This document shows positions 1 to 6,452 of a stretch of DNA of 6,997 nt, in pieces; the first letter of the stretch is position 1; the number at the start of each line of letters is the position of its first letter. The notes below the pieces were generated by a model. That model was not told the origin of the DNA. It searched no databases and was given only the letters and a program-made list of their open reading frames with translations. Source of the stretch: Gemmatimonadota bacterium (GTDB taxonomy: Bacteria > GCA-2686955); NCBI GenBank assembly GCA_002686955.1, contig NYZA01000047.1, positions 1 through 6,997 on the forward strand. Direction: 5' to 3'. Both the position numbers and the translations under genes were made by a program.

Positions 1-159
1 AGCCTGTTGCGCATAGACTTTCGAGCCCGGTATTCGAGTTCGTTTCGAGATCAAGGAGCCGAGTCCGCGGGAAGGCTGGTTGCCTTTCAAGGACTTGGCG
101 ACGCGGAGATCGGAACGAAGACGGATGCCGGGCGAAGCGAAGACTATGCGCAGCAGGCT
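1..159 (+). repeat. Long imperfect palindrome, possible structured RNA or ERIC/NEMIS-like repeat
   Basis: The stretch folds on itself around a five-base loop at 77-81. Hand pairing gives helices 1-16/144-159, 18-21/139-142, 25-36/122-133, 39-48/110-119, 51-52/106-107, 58-66/91-99 and 70-76/82-88, about 60 pairs in all. Seven are G-U wobbles when read as plus-strand RNA (7/153, 21/139, 31/127, 34/124, 45/113, 61/96, 71/87); on the minus strand these would be A-C mismatches. Positions 49-50 and 108-109 form a tandem G-A/A-G mismatch, also typical of RNA helices. The two arms are diverged, so this is not a fresh assembly inversion. The left edge coincides with the window edge, so the element may be longer. 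It lies just beyond the 3' end of the sulfotransferase gene and points towards it. I do not recognise the family. An ERIC- or NEMIS-type intergenic palindromic repeat, a non-coding RNA, or a bidirectional 3'-end structure are all possible. Confidence 0.75.
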
Positions 160-196
160 CGTAGATGCTACAAGATCGCGGCGGTGATCGATGCCC

Positions 197-1000
197 TCAG
201 CCGGCCGCCACCGACCGCTCGGGCTCTCGCAACCAACCGCTGCAATCCCAGCCGAGCAGTCTCTCGAGAGCGTGGATCTCGGGCTCGAGGATCGCCTGGA
301 CCAGTTGACGCTCATGGCTGGTCATCGCGCTTTTGTAGGGAAGTTCGTGCGCCGTCAAGGAGACATCGATCCTCATGCGAGCAGCGCCCAGGAAATCGCA
401 GATCTTGTGGATCGTCGCCTGGGGCTGCCGGCGAAGCTCCTCGTTTCTCAGGATCAGCGTGCGCTCCTGGGAGAAGAGATGCCAGATTCGGCGGATCTGC
501 TCACAGTAGTAGCCGCGATCGATGTAGGAGTGACGGCGGTGTTGATGGGGTAGATGTGTGCGGACGCGAGCCCTCTCCTGCTCGATAGCCGCGAAGAAGG
601 GTAGCCGCTCAGCGTTCCGCTGCGTCTCCATGTTCCAGTGAGAGTACGCCCGCTCGATCGGGTTGCGCAGAATCAGGATCCATTTCATCGAAGGGTTGTA
701 CTGCCAGATTCTGCGAGGGGTCGACGACCAGTACATGTAGATGGGGGTCGCCTCGCCTCGGATCCTCTCGGGATCGGTCCAGTCGAAATTGGCGTGGTAG
801 GGCGTGACACTCACGCTTTGACTGGCGAAGACCTCCTCGTTGTCGAAGAAGTGAGGCTCCTTCCGGTGCGCCATGCAGAGATCGGGGTGTAGGCGCAGGT
901 ACTGGTCGAGAGCGGAGGTACCACCCTTCTGCGTTCCACCGATGACGAAGTCGATCCGTTCCCGTCCAGCGGGATTGTTGTCCACGTTTCGCGGCATCAT
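197..1000 (-). CDS. PAPS-dependent sulfotransferase (Sulfotransfer_1-like)
   Basis: This 267-residue protein should transfer a sulfuryl group from PAPS to a hydroxyl or amine of a sugar, lipid or other acceptor; the acceptor cannot be read from the sequence. The 5'-phosphosulfate loop is GGTQKGGTSAL at residues 21-31, with the expected Lys25. KEPHFF (47-52) resembles the region carrying the catalytic acid in heparan-sulfate-type enzymes. The 3'-phosphate motif is LRNPIERAYSHW (111-122), with Arg112 and Ser120. YIDRGYYCEQIRRIW (159-173) and the later NEEL...CDFLG segment (186-204) are typical of bacterial members. No signal peptide or membrane segment is seen, so it is probably cytoplasmic. 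It is complete and of normal length. The start is one of two adjacent ATG codons (1000 or 997), and neither has a good Shine-Dalgarno sequence. It follows the BatA-like gene by 108 bases. Family assignment is firm; substrate and operon membership are not. Confidence 0.93.
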   Translation of the reverse strand: MMPRNVDNNPAGRERIDFVIGGTQKGGTSALDQYLRLHPDLCMAHRKEPHFFDNEEVFASQSVSVTPYHANFDWTDPERIRGEATPIYMYWSSTPRRIWQYNPSMKWILILRNPIERAYSHWNMETQRNAERLPFFAAIEQERARVRTHLPHQHRRHSYIDRGYYCEQIRRIWHLFSQERTLILRNEELRRQPQATIHKICDFLGAARMRIDVSLTAHELPYKSAMTSHERQLVQAILEPEIHALERLLGWDCSGWLREPERSVAAG

Positions 1001-1006
1001 TGGTTC

Positions 1007-1102
1007 ATTTCAAGTCGTCGGCGCCTAACCCGGATTTCTCACCAACTTTCGTCGCGAGGCGGCGCACTTCGCTGATCGGCCGAAAACACCAGGACTTGAA
1101 AT
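1007..1102 (-). promoter_or_regulatory. Inverted repeat spanning the sulfotransferase leader
   Basis: ATTTCAAGTC at 1007-1016 is the exact reverse complement of GACTTGAAAT at 1093-1102. In a minus-strand transcript the two arms would pair across 76 bases, and the second arm would lie 6 to 16 bases before the sulfotransferase ATG, where a ribosome binding site should be. A smaller nested pair, CGCCT (1022-1026) with AGGCG (1057-1061), is also possible. The upstream arm is at the same time part of the local dyad at 1090-1106, so the long and short pairings exclude each other. A regulatory role is inference; a single 10-base match in a window this size could arise by chance. Confidence 0.3.
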
Positions 1103-1106
1103 CCTG
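1081..1106 (-). terminator. Weak candidate terminator after the BatA-like gene
   Basis: Two bases beyond the TAG stop of the BatA-like gene lies an imperfect dyad (plus strand CAGGACTTGAAATCCTG, 1090-1106). Its five outer pairs are perfect. In the minus-strand transcript it is followed by GUGUUUU, a short and interrupted U run. The stem is short and not very GC-rich, so termination would be partial at best. If it works, it separates the alr-to-BatA unit from the sulfotransferase gene; if not, the sulfotransferase is the fifth gene of the operon. Confidence 0.25.
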
Positions 1107-1108
1107 AT

Positions 1109-3121
1109 CTACCTTCCCGGCCGCCTGATCCACGCCTCGCTCAGCAGCAGAAGGGCGAGGAGCGCGACGAGGAACGGCTCGAGCGCGAGACCGGGCGGAC
1201 GCAACCCTTCGGTACGCGCCTGATCCGGACGCAACAGTTGAATGGCTGCGTGGCCCTCGACCGTGTGTAGAGAGGCGGGATCGGTCCATCCCAAATCCCC
1301 TACTCGGGCTGAGACATTGGCCGCGAAGTCGGCCCGCTCCACCCCGATCCACCAATGGTGGGGGCCGGGGTTCCGCAGCAGATCGGGTGGCAGACGCACG
1401 CCACCGGCCGCGACACGTGCCGAATCTCCGTCGGGAAAATGGAGCAGGGCCTCGGTCACGCCGGGTGGACCGAGGGGCGATGCGAGGGGTGCGCCCAAAT
1501 CGACCGACTCCGCGGCGGCCGCCCGACCCGATAGGTGGAGCGCGCACTGGTGCAGCAAGGCCACGACCGGCGCATGGGCGGGCCACTCGCCCCAGTTCAT
1601 GTCGAGCGCGGTCGCGAGCAGGGCGACCCGACCCCGGCCGACATCCCGCGTGGTGAGAAGAGGTCCGCCCCCGGCGAGGCCGATGAGGGTACGGGCGGAA
1701 GACCCGGGGTCGACCGCGATGGAAAGCGCACGGCGGATCGGGACCTGCTCGAGGGCATCGAGCTCCTCGGGCGAGAAGATGGCGAGGATCGGATGGGAAG
1801 GATCGAGGCGTTCCACGAGCAAGGGGGCGTCGCCGTCGAGCAGATCGACCGCCTCGGCGCCGCAAAGCATGGCGAGCCCGGAGGAGTGGAATGCGCGTAG
1901 ATCGGTGCGCGGCCCCAGGATGGTGAGCAGGCCGGCACCCCCGCGCACACGTAGGGCGATCTCGTCGACGACTTCGCGCGGGAGGCTCTCGACATCGGCC
2001 AGGACGAGAAGATCGGGAGGTTCGACCCATCGCTCGGGGGCAAGCTCGCTCGGCGGAATGCGGCTCAGCGGGCCGACCTCCTCGGGATCGAGAATGCGCG
2101 CGGCCCAGGCGTCGCTCGTATCATCGCCGCCCTCGCCCGCGACCCAGATCGAGAGGGGGCGCCAGGGGGCGATGTAGGCATGGCGCTGGTCGTCCAGGGC
2201 GAGTCCGTCCGCTTCGATCGACGCGCGAAGATGTCCGCCCGAGGGGGTTTCGATCTCCAGCCGGCCGCTGTTCGTGGTATCCGCGGGGAGCTCCAGCCGT
2301 CGGATCAGCTCCCCCTCTAGCTCGATGTTCAGCTCGATCGGGTGGCCGGCGCCCCACTGCCGCACGGCGTAGTCGACTTGGACCCGTTCGGGCCCGATCC
2401 GCGCGGCACGGAGGGCGGTGATGCCGCGATTGGCGCCGTCGCGTCGCGCCACGGGGAGCGCGATGACGCGGATCTGGTTCGCGGGATGCGCGTCATGGGC
2501 GGGGGGGGGCGTGCGCCAGGTCTCGCCCCGAAAATCGGAGATGACGACGAGGTCGATGGCCTGCGCGCCGGCCTCGGCTCCCCAGTCGGCCGCGGCCTTT
2601 CTCAGGGCCGAGAGGGGCCGTGGCAGGCCGGGACGAGGGAGCGGTTCCAGCCGCCGGAGCGAGGCCAGCGGAGGCTCCGGTTCCTCGGAAGGGAGCCCGA
2701 CGCGCCGCGCGCCGGTCGAGTCGAAGGCGAGCAGGGCGACCGGCTGCCGGCGATCGGTCCTTCTCAGGAGAGCATCCGCCGCGGCGATCGCCTTCTCCCA
2801 GGAGCTTCGGCCGGTCGCTTCCCGGTGAGTCATCGATGCCGAGGTATCGAGGGCGATGATCGCGAGCCGCCTGCCCGCCTCCGATCCCCGGTAGGGGCGG
2901 GCGGCCAGCAAGACGACGGCGGCGATCAGGGCGGTCCGGAGCAGGAGGAGCAGCTTCTCCCGCAAGCGGCTCGCGCGAGCGTTCGACTCGACCACGTCGG
3001 CCAGTTCTTCGACCGCGGGGAATTCGAGGAACTTGCGACGCGCGCGAGAGAGGAGGTGGATCAGCGCCGGAAGGGCGGCGAGTGGAAGTGCCCAGAGAGC
3101 GGCTGGAGCGAGGTAGCTCAA
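1109..3121 (-). CDS. BatA-like membrane protein with vWA and glutamine-amidotransferase-like domains
   Basis: Read from a TTG at 3121 this is a 670-residue inner-membrane protein. Residues 1-40 form the BatA-type N-terminal segment: a first membrane helix (about 4-24) followed by the typical SRARRKFLEFPAVEEL stretch. A second helix covers about 58-75. A vWA domain follows (about 86-225) with the metal-site motif DTSAS at 92-96 and a further Asp196 in VVISDF. Residues about 325-530 look like the class I amidotransferase-like fold of large BatA relatives (LLVLADVESLP at 371-381, GRGRVALLATALDMNW at 495-510). A third helix lies at about 648-664. The TTG start is preferred because it overlaps the DUF58 stop as TTGA and puts the conserved helix at the very N-terminus, as in the family. 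An upstream start at 3232 would add 37 Arg/His/Pro-rich residues that only mirror DUF58 coding sequence. It probably works with the MoxR ATPase encoded two genes upstream. Its exact function is unknown. Confidence 0.9.
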   Translation of the reverse strand: MSYLAPAALWALPLAALPALIHLLSRARRKFLEFPAVEELADVVESNARASRLREKLLLLLRTALIAAVVLLAARPYRGSEAGRRLAIIALDTSASMTHREATGRSSWEKAIAAADALLRRTDRRQPVALLAFDSTGARRVGLPSEEPEPPLASLRRLEPLPRPGLPRPLSALRKAAADWGAEAGAQAIDLVVISDFRGETWRTPPPAHDAHPANQIRVIALPVARRDGANRGITALRAARIGPERVQVDYAVRQWGAGHPIELNIELEGELIRRLELPADTTNSGRLEIETPSGGHLRASIEADGLALDDQRHAYIAPWRPLSIWVAGEGGDDTSDAWAARILDPEEVGPLSRIPPSELAPERWVEPPDLLVLADVESLPREVVDEIALRVRGGAGLLTILGPRTDLRAFHSSGLAMLCGAEAVDLLDGDAPLLVERLDPSHPILAIFSPEELDALEQVPIRRALSIAVDPGSSARTLIGLAGGGPLLTTRDVGRGRVALLATALDMNWGEWPAHAPVVALLHQCALHLSGRAAAAESVDLGAPLASPLGPPGVTEALLHFPDGDSARVAAGGVRLPPDLLRNPGPHHWWIGVERADFAANVSARVGDLGWTDPASLHTVEGHAAIQLLRPDQARTEGLRPPGLALEPFLVALLALLLLSEAWIRRPGR
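2501..2509 (-). repeat. Nine-base C tract inside the BatA-like gene
   Basis: Nine consecutive G on the plus strand read as nine C in the coding strand and encode Pro-Pro-Pro (residues 205-207, in TWRTPPPAHD). The frame is open on both sides with good family resemblance, so the length given here is the coding one. A tract of this kind can slip in replication or be miscounted in sequencing; one base more or less would truncate the protein inside its vWA-to-amidotransferase linker. Confidence 0.6.
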
Positions 3122-4038
3122 GGCCCCGATCTCACTCGGCGCCGGAGGAGCGCCCCGAGCGCCAAATCGAAAGGTTGATCGGTGGTGAGGGTGCTGAAGT
3201 CGGCTCCGGCCGCGCCGAAAAGGGAGATCCACTGGCGCGTTCGCTCCGCTTGGCGGGCACGGATCGCCCGGCGGGCCTCGATTCCGTGTGTAGCGACCAC
3301 GCGGCCGGTTTCGAGGTCCTTCAGGATCACGTCGCCGCTCAGGTCGAGCTCCAATTCGCTGGGGTGCAGCACGCGAATCGCGAGCACGGCATGGCCCCGA
3401 TGACGCAGGTGGCGAAGACCGTGCTCTACCGAAGTAGCGTCACAAGCCTGCAGGTCGGAAAGGAGGATCACCAGCCCGCGACGCCGCATTCTCTCCGCGG
3501 CCCGGTGCAGTGCTCCGGGAACATCGGTGCGCCTGGCATGCGGCTCGGCTCCTTCCAGCAAGGTGAGAAGGACGCGTCGATGGCTCGATCGTGAGGACGG
3601 GGCCACGATTCGCACGACCCGATCGGAGAAGAGCATGAGGCCGACGGCATCACGTTGACGCAGCAAGAGGTGCGTCAACGAGGCGGCGAGCGCACGGGAG
3701 TAGAACGATTTGTCGATCCCGCCTCCCGCGTTTCCCCCCTTGCCGGGGTAGGCCATCGAATGGGATAGATCGAGCAGGATCATTGCGTTCAGATTGGTCT
3801 CCTCTTCGAACTGCTTCACGAAGAGGCGATCTGTGCGGCCCCAGACTCCCCAATCGATCTTGCGCAGGTCGTCGCCGGGGCTGTAAGGACGATGCTGGGA
3901 GAATTCCGACGAGAAGCCGTGGTAGGGGCTGCGGTGAAGACCCGCGAAGAAACCCTCGACTACGTGATGGGCGATGAGGTCGAGATTCGCGAGGCGGGCG
4001 ACCGCCTCCGGGGAGAGGAGATGCCGGCGGCCACTCAT
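3118..4038 (-). CDS. DUF58-family protein with vWA-like domain
   Basis: This is a 306-residue soluble protein, the usual DUF58 partner of MoxR ATPases. The DUF58 signature runs from about residue 35 to 83 and includes HRSPYHGFSSEF, then the HRPYSPGDDLRKIDW block (49-63), then LFVKQFEEETNL (72-83). A vWA-like fold follows, with the metal-site motif DLSHS at 90-94, a Thr171 in RTDVPGAL and Asp195 in LLSDLQ, so the metal site looks intact. There is no signal peptide or membrane helix. The ATG at 4038 overlaps the MoxR stop as ATGA, and no Shine-Dalgarno sequence is visible before it, which suggests translational coupling. A longer open frame reaches back to 4254, but its extra 72 residues are Arg/Pro-rich and mirror MoxR coding sequence. 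The C-terminus overlaps the BatA-like start by four bases. Family assignment is firm; the client it acts on is unknown. Confidence 0.95.
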   Translation of the reverse strand: MSGRRHLLSPEAVARLANLDLIAHHVVEGFFAGLHRSPYHGFSSEFSQHRPYSPGDDLRKIDWGVWGRTDRLFVKQFEEETNLNAMILLDLSHSMAYPGKGGNAGGGIDKSFYSRALAASLTHLLLRQRDAVGLMLFSDRVVRIVAPSSRSSHRRVLLTLLEGAEPHARRTDVPGALHRAAERMRRRGLVILLSDLQACDATSVEHGLRHLRHRGHAVLAIRVLHPSELELDLSGDVILKDLETGRVVATHGIEARRAIRARQAERTRQWISLFGAAGADFSTLTTDQPFDLALGALLRRRVRSGP

Positions 4039-5036
4039 GTCGATGCGCGAAGAACGTGGTCCACGACCCCGTCGGCATCGATCTCGTCCACCTCGGCGGC
4101 GTAGGAGGTAACGATCCGATGCCGCAGGACCGGCGCGGCGAGGGCGTGGAGGTCTTCGGTGGAGGGAGTGACCCGGCCGCTCAGCAGGGCACGCGCCTTC
4201 GCACCGATCACCAGCGCTTGCGTAGCCCTGGGGCCCGCACCCCAGCCGACCCACGAGCGGATTTCGTCGGTTGCGCTTTCGCCCGCCGGTCGGGTGCGGC
4301 GTACCAGGTCGACGGCGTCGGAGACGAAGCTCTCGCTGACCGGCACGCGACGGACGAGAGCCTGGAACGACTCGAGGGTTGGGCCGTCGATGACCGCTTC
4401 GATTTCGGGTGGGGGAGCGCCGGTGGTGGCGCGAGCGATCCGCGCCTCCTCTTCGCGCGTGGGATAGTCGATCCGGATCTCGAGCAGGAAACGATCGAGC
4501 TGGGCTTCGGGGAGTGGATAGGTCCCCTCTTGCTCGATCGGGTTCTGTGTCGCCAGCACGAAGAAAGGGTGAGGGATCGCGTGGGTCGTCCCCCCGATCG
4601 TGACGCGGCGCTCCTGCATCGCCTGGAGGAGCGCGGCTTGGGTGCGGGGAGGTGTGCGGTTGACCTCGTCGGCCAGCAATATGTTCGTGAAGATCGGGCC
4701 GGGGAGGAAGACCTTCCGCTTCCGTCCCGTGGCCGGATCGTCTTCGAGAACATCGGTGCCGGTGATATCGCTCGGCATGAGATCGGGGGTGAACTGCACA
4801 CGATCGAATCCGAGAGATAGGGTGCGGGCGATCGAGTCGACCAAGAGGGTCTTGGCCAGCCCCGGGACTCCGACCAGGAGCGCGTGGCCGCCCGAGAGAA
4901 TCGTCACGAAGATCTGCTCCAGCACGTCGTTCTGCCCGATGACGACCTTGGCGACCTCCGCCTCGATCCTGGCGCGTGCCACGGCGAGCTGCTCGGCCAG
5001 GGCGACGTCGCCCTCACGCTCGGGAATCGCGGACAT
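4035..5036 (-). CDS. MoxR-family AAA+ ATPase
   Basis: This is a 333-residue cytoplasmic ATPase of the MoxR family, thought to act as a chaperone-like motor that activates or assembles clients recruited by vWA partner proteins. The Walker A motif is GVPGLAKT (56-63) and Walker B is ILLADE (119-124), followed by VNRTPPRTQAALLQAMQE, which is diagnostic of the family. Sensor 1 is in ATQNPIEQEGTYPLPEAQ (162-179), and the arginine in QLDRF (Arg182) is the likely finger. The sensor 2 region is GWGAGPRATQAL (264-275, Arg270). Length is normal and no key residue is missing. The ATG at 5036 lies inside the 3' end of alr and has a good AAGGAG nine bases upstream. It overlaps the next gene as ATGA. The two following vWA proteins are its likely partners. 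Whether they serve envelope integrity, stress tolerance or assembly of a particular enzyme cannot be told from the sequence. Confidence 0.97.
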   Translation of the reverse strand: MSAIPEREGDVALAEQLAVARARIEAEVAKVVIGQNDVLEQIFVTILSGGHALLVGVPGLAKTLLVDSIARTLSLGFDRVQFTPDLMPSDITGTDVLEDDPATGRKRKVFLPGPIFTNILLADEVNRTPPRTQAALLQAMQERRVTIGGTTHAIPHPFFVLATQNPIEQEGTYPLPEAQLDRFLLEIRIDYPTREEEARIARATTGAPPPEIEAVIDGPTLESFQALVRRVPVSESFVSDAVDLVRRTRPAGESATDEIRSWVGWGAGPRATQALVIGAKARALLSGRVTPSTEDLHALAAPVLRHRIVTSYAAEVDEIDADGVVDHVLRAST

Positions 5037-6225
5037 CCTCTTCGGCTCCTTTCTCGAACGATCTGCGCCCGAGCAGCGTGCGCGCCCCGACCCTCACGCC
5101 CTCGCGCAGGTAGATTCGAGGAACGCGGGGACCGATGCCGGTGAGCACGTCCCAGGGGATCGTCTCACGTATGGCGGCCATCTCGATCACGTCGATCGAT
5201 TCGGCGCCGTCCTCGCCGATGAGGACGACGGGATCGCCCACATCTACGCTGGAATCGCCGTCGAGCTTCACCAGAATCTGGTCCATAGTGACGCTGCCGA
5301 TGACTGGATGGCGCCTGCCGTCGATCAGCACCTCTCCCCTTTCGCACGATAGCCTGCGTGAGAAGCCATCGGCATATCCGACGGCGACGCAGGCGATCTC
5401 GGTCGGGCGCTCGGCGTGAAACCGGCGCCCGTACGAGACGGGGTGCCCGGCGGGGATCCGCTTGATGTGGGTCACCCGGCTCTTGAAGGCAAGGACCGGA
5501 TCGACCCGCACAGTGCGGGAAACCGCACCGGAGGGATACAGACCGTAGAGGAGCAATCCCGGACGCACCAGATCGAGGTGCGATTCGGGGAAATCGAGCA
5601 CACCCGCCGAGTTGGCGGCATGGCGAAGGAGGGGCTCGCCGGCGACACCCGCGGTGTTGAGGATCGCTTCGAAACGCTCGAGCTGCCCCAGAGTGAAGGC
5701 ACGTTCCCCCTCGTCGGCGGATGGGAAGTGGGTGAAGACCCCTTCGACGCGGAGTTCGGGGATTGAATAGGCCCGGCGGATCAATGCGCTCGCCTCTTCC
5801 GGCAGCGCTCCTTCACGCCCCATGCCGGTGTCGATGCCGATATGGACGCCGATCCTGCCTTGGGTCGCCACACGGGCGATCTCTTCGATGTAGACCACCG
5901 ACGAAACCGTGATCGACAGACCGTGCGCCGCGGAGGCGGCGACCTCGTCGACCCCGATCGGGGAGAGCACGAGGACCGGGGCTCTCAAGCCGGCGCGACG
6001 GATCTCCACCCCCTCTTCGACCGTGGCCACTCCGAGCCAGCCCACACCCGCCTCGACGAAGGCGCGCGCGCAGAAGACCACTCCATGGCCGTATGCATCG
6101 GCCTTCACGGTCGCGAGAATCCGCTCGGCGCCGCCGACATGGCGCCCAACCGCGGCGGTGTTCGCGGCGAGGCGATCGAGATCGATCTCGAGCCAGGTGC
6201 GGGCGAGCGTGGTGGGGATCGTCAC
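5014..6225 (-). CDS. alr: Alanine racemase
   Basis: This is a PLP-dependent racemase interconverting L- and D-alanine for peptidoglycan precursors, and is cytoplasmic. The 403-residue chain has all key features: the PLP lysine Lys41 in VKADAYGHG, Arg136 in GMGREG, the HAANSAG block (202-208), Arg221 in LVRPGLLLYG, the second catalytic base Tyr265 in HPVSYGRRF, AVGYADGFSR (281-290), and Met314 in SVTMDQ. The usual family end (PRVPRIYL) is at about residue 373, and a polar tail of some 30 residues follows; its coding DNA carries the ribosome binding site and start of the MoxR gene (23-base overlap). The start is GTG at 6225. It is the first start codon after an in-frame TAG at 6280-6282, and it places the conserved WLEIDLDRL at residue 11, so it is well supported although no clear Shine-Dalgarno precedes it. 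It is the first gene of the minus-strand cluster. Confidence 0.97.
   Translation of the reverse strand: MTIPTTLARTWLEIDLDRLAANTAAVGRHVGGAERILATVKADAYGHGVVFCARAFVEAGVGWLGVATVEEGVEIRRAGLRAPVLVLSPIGVDEVAASAAHGLSITVSSVVYIEEIARVATQGRIGVHIGIDTGMGREGALPEEASALIRRAYSIPELRVEGVFTHFPSADEGERAFTLGQLERFEAILNTAGVAGEPLLRHAANSAGVLDFPESHLDLVRPGLLLYGLYPSGAVSRTVRVDPVLAFKSRVTHIKRIPAGHPVSYGRRFHAERPTEIACVAVGYADGFSRRLSCERGEVLIDGRRHPVIGSVTMDQILVKLDGDSSVDVGDPVVLIGEDGAESIDVIEMAAIRETIPWDVLTGIGPRVPRIYLREGVRVGARTLLGRRSFEKGAEEDVRDSRA
5046..5053 (-). promoter_or_regulatory. Ribosome binding site of the MoxR gene, inside alr
   Basis: The minus strand reads GAAAGGAG here, followed by nine bases and the ATG at 5036. It is the only strong Shine-Dalgarno sequence in the four-gene cluster. 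It is embedded in the alr tail, where the same bases encode Glu-Lys-Gly-Ala. The two downstream genes lack such a site and probably depend on coupling. Confidence 0.75.
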
Positions 6226-6276
6226 GGGCGCTGTGGTGTGGGGCGGGGGTGAATCGGTAGACGACGCGGGCGGTGG

Positions 6277-6282
6277 ATTCTA
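6277..6282 (-). promoter_or_regulatory. Possible -10 element for alr
   Basis: The minus strand reads TAGAAT, one base from the sigma-70 consensus, placed so that transcription would start about 45 bases before the alr GTG. No recognisable -35 hexamer lies 16 to 18 bases further upstream, so this is only a candidate. The same bases contain the in-frame TAG that closes the alr frame upstream. Confidence 0.2.
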
Positions 6283-6436
6283 GCCCCAACCTCTCATCAC
6301 GCGCGTAATCGATTGCCCCGTTTTGCCGTGCAACTTCCGGTCAGTGAGACCACGGATCTCGAAAAGCGAGGTTAGGATCGAATCGCGCCCGGATCCTCGG
6401 GCCTTCCCAACTACCCACTTTGCCCGTTCCCTCCAC

Positions 6437-6446
6437 AGAAGGAGAG
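6437..6446 (+). promoter_or_regulatory. Ribosome binding site of the redoxin gene
   Basis: AGAAGGAGAG lies six bases before the ATG at 6453. It is a near-ideal Shine-Dalgarno sequence and decides the start of a gene whose other end is outside the window. Confidence 0.85.
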
Positions 6447-6452
6447 TTCCAA

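Larger units (their letters stand above)
6226..6452. other. Divergent intergenic region between alr and the redoxin gene
   Basis: This 227-base stretch must hold promoters for both directions but contains no convincing consensus promoter on the plus strand. On the plus strand it has three small dyads ahead of the redoxin gene: GGTC/GACC (6339-6342/6348-6351), CTCG/CGAG (6358-6361/6367-6370) and GCCCG/CGGGC (6387-6391/6398-6402). Together they could make a structured leader, but each is short enough to be chance in GC-rich DNA. No small gene with a ribosome binding site is visible. Confidence 0.6.

Noticed and set aside
1-159. Integron attC site or retron msr-msd region
   Set aside because: No attC-type core sites (GTTRRRY and its partner) at the ends, no integrase or reverse transcriptase in view, and the stem is continuous rather than having the retron layout.
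1-159. Kink-turn motif at the tandem G-A pairs
   Set aside because: The tandem G-A/A-G at 49-50/108-109 has no adjacent three-base bulge on either strand, so a standard kink-turn is not formed.
161-171. Small hairpin GTAG-ATG-CTAC just after the palindrome
   Set aside because: A four-pair stem with a three-base loop and no U run; too small to call a terminator or binding site.
7-588. Plus-strand open frame of 193 codons across the palindrome and into the sulfotransferase gene
   Set aside because: Arg/Ser/Pro-rich translation with no recognisable domain, antisense to a well-supported gene; typical of GC-rich shadow frames.
1005-2030. Minus-strand open frame of 341 codons in another register of the BatA-like gene
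   Set aside because: Arginine-rich shadow translation; the overlapping frame has membrane helices and the amidotransferase-like domain.
1242-2177. Plus-strand open frame of 311 codons inside the BatA-like gene
   Set aside because: Low-complexity Arg/Ser/Pro composition, no ribosome binding site noted, fully antisense to a gene with clear domains.
2342-3178. Plus-strand open frame of 278 codons
   Set aside because: Antisense to the vWA half of the BatA-like gene, no family resemblance.
4600-5352. Plus-strand open frame of 250 codons across the MoxR/alr junction
   Set aside because: Runs antisense to two conserved genes and resembles neither family nor any domain.
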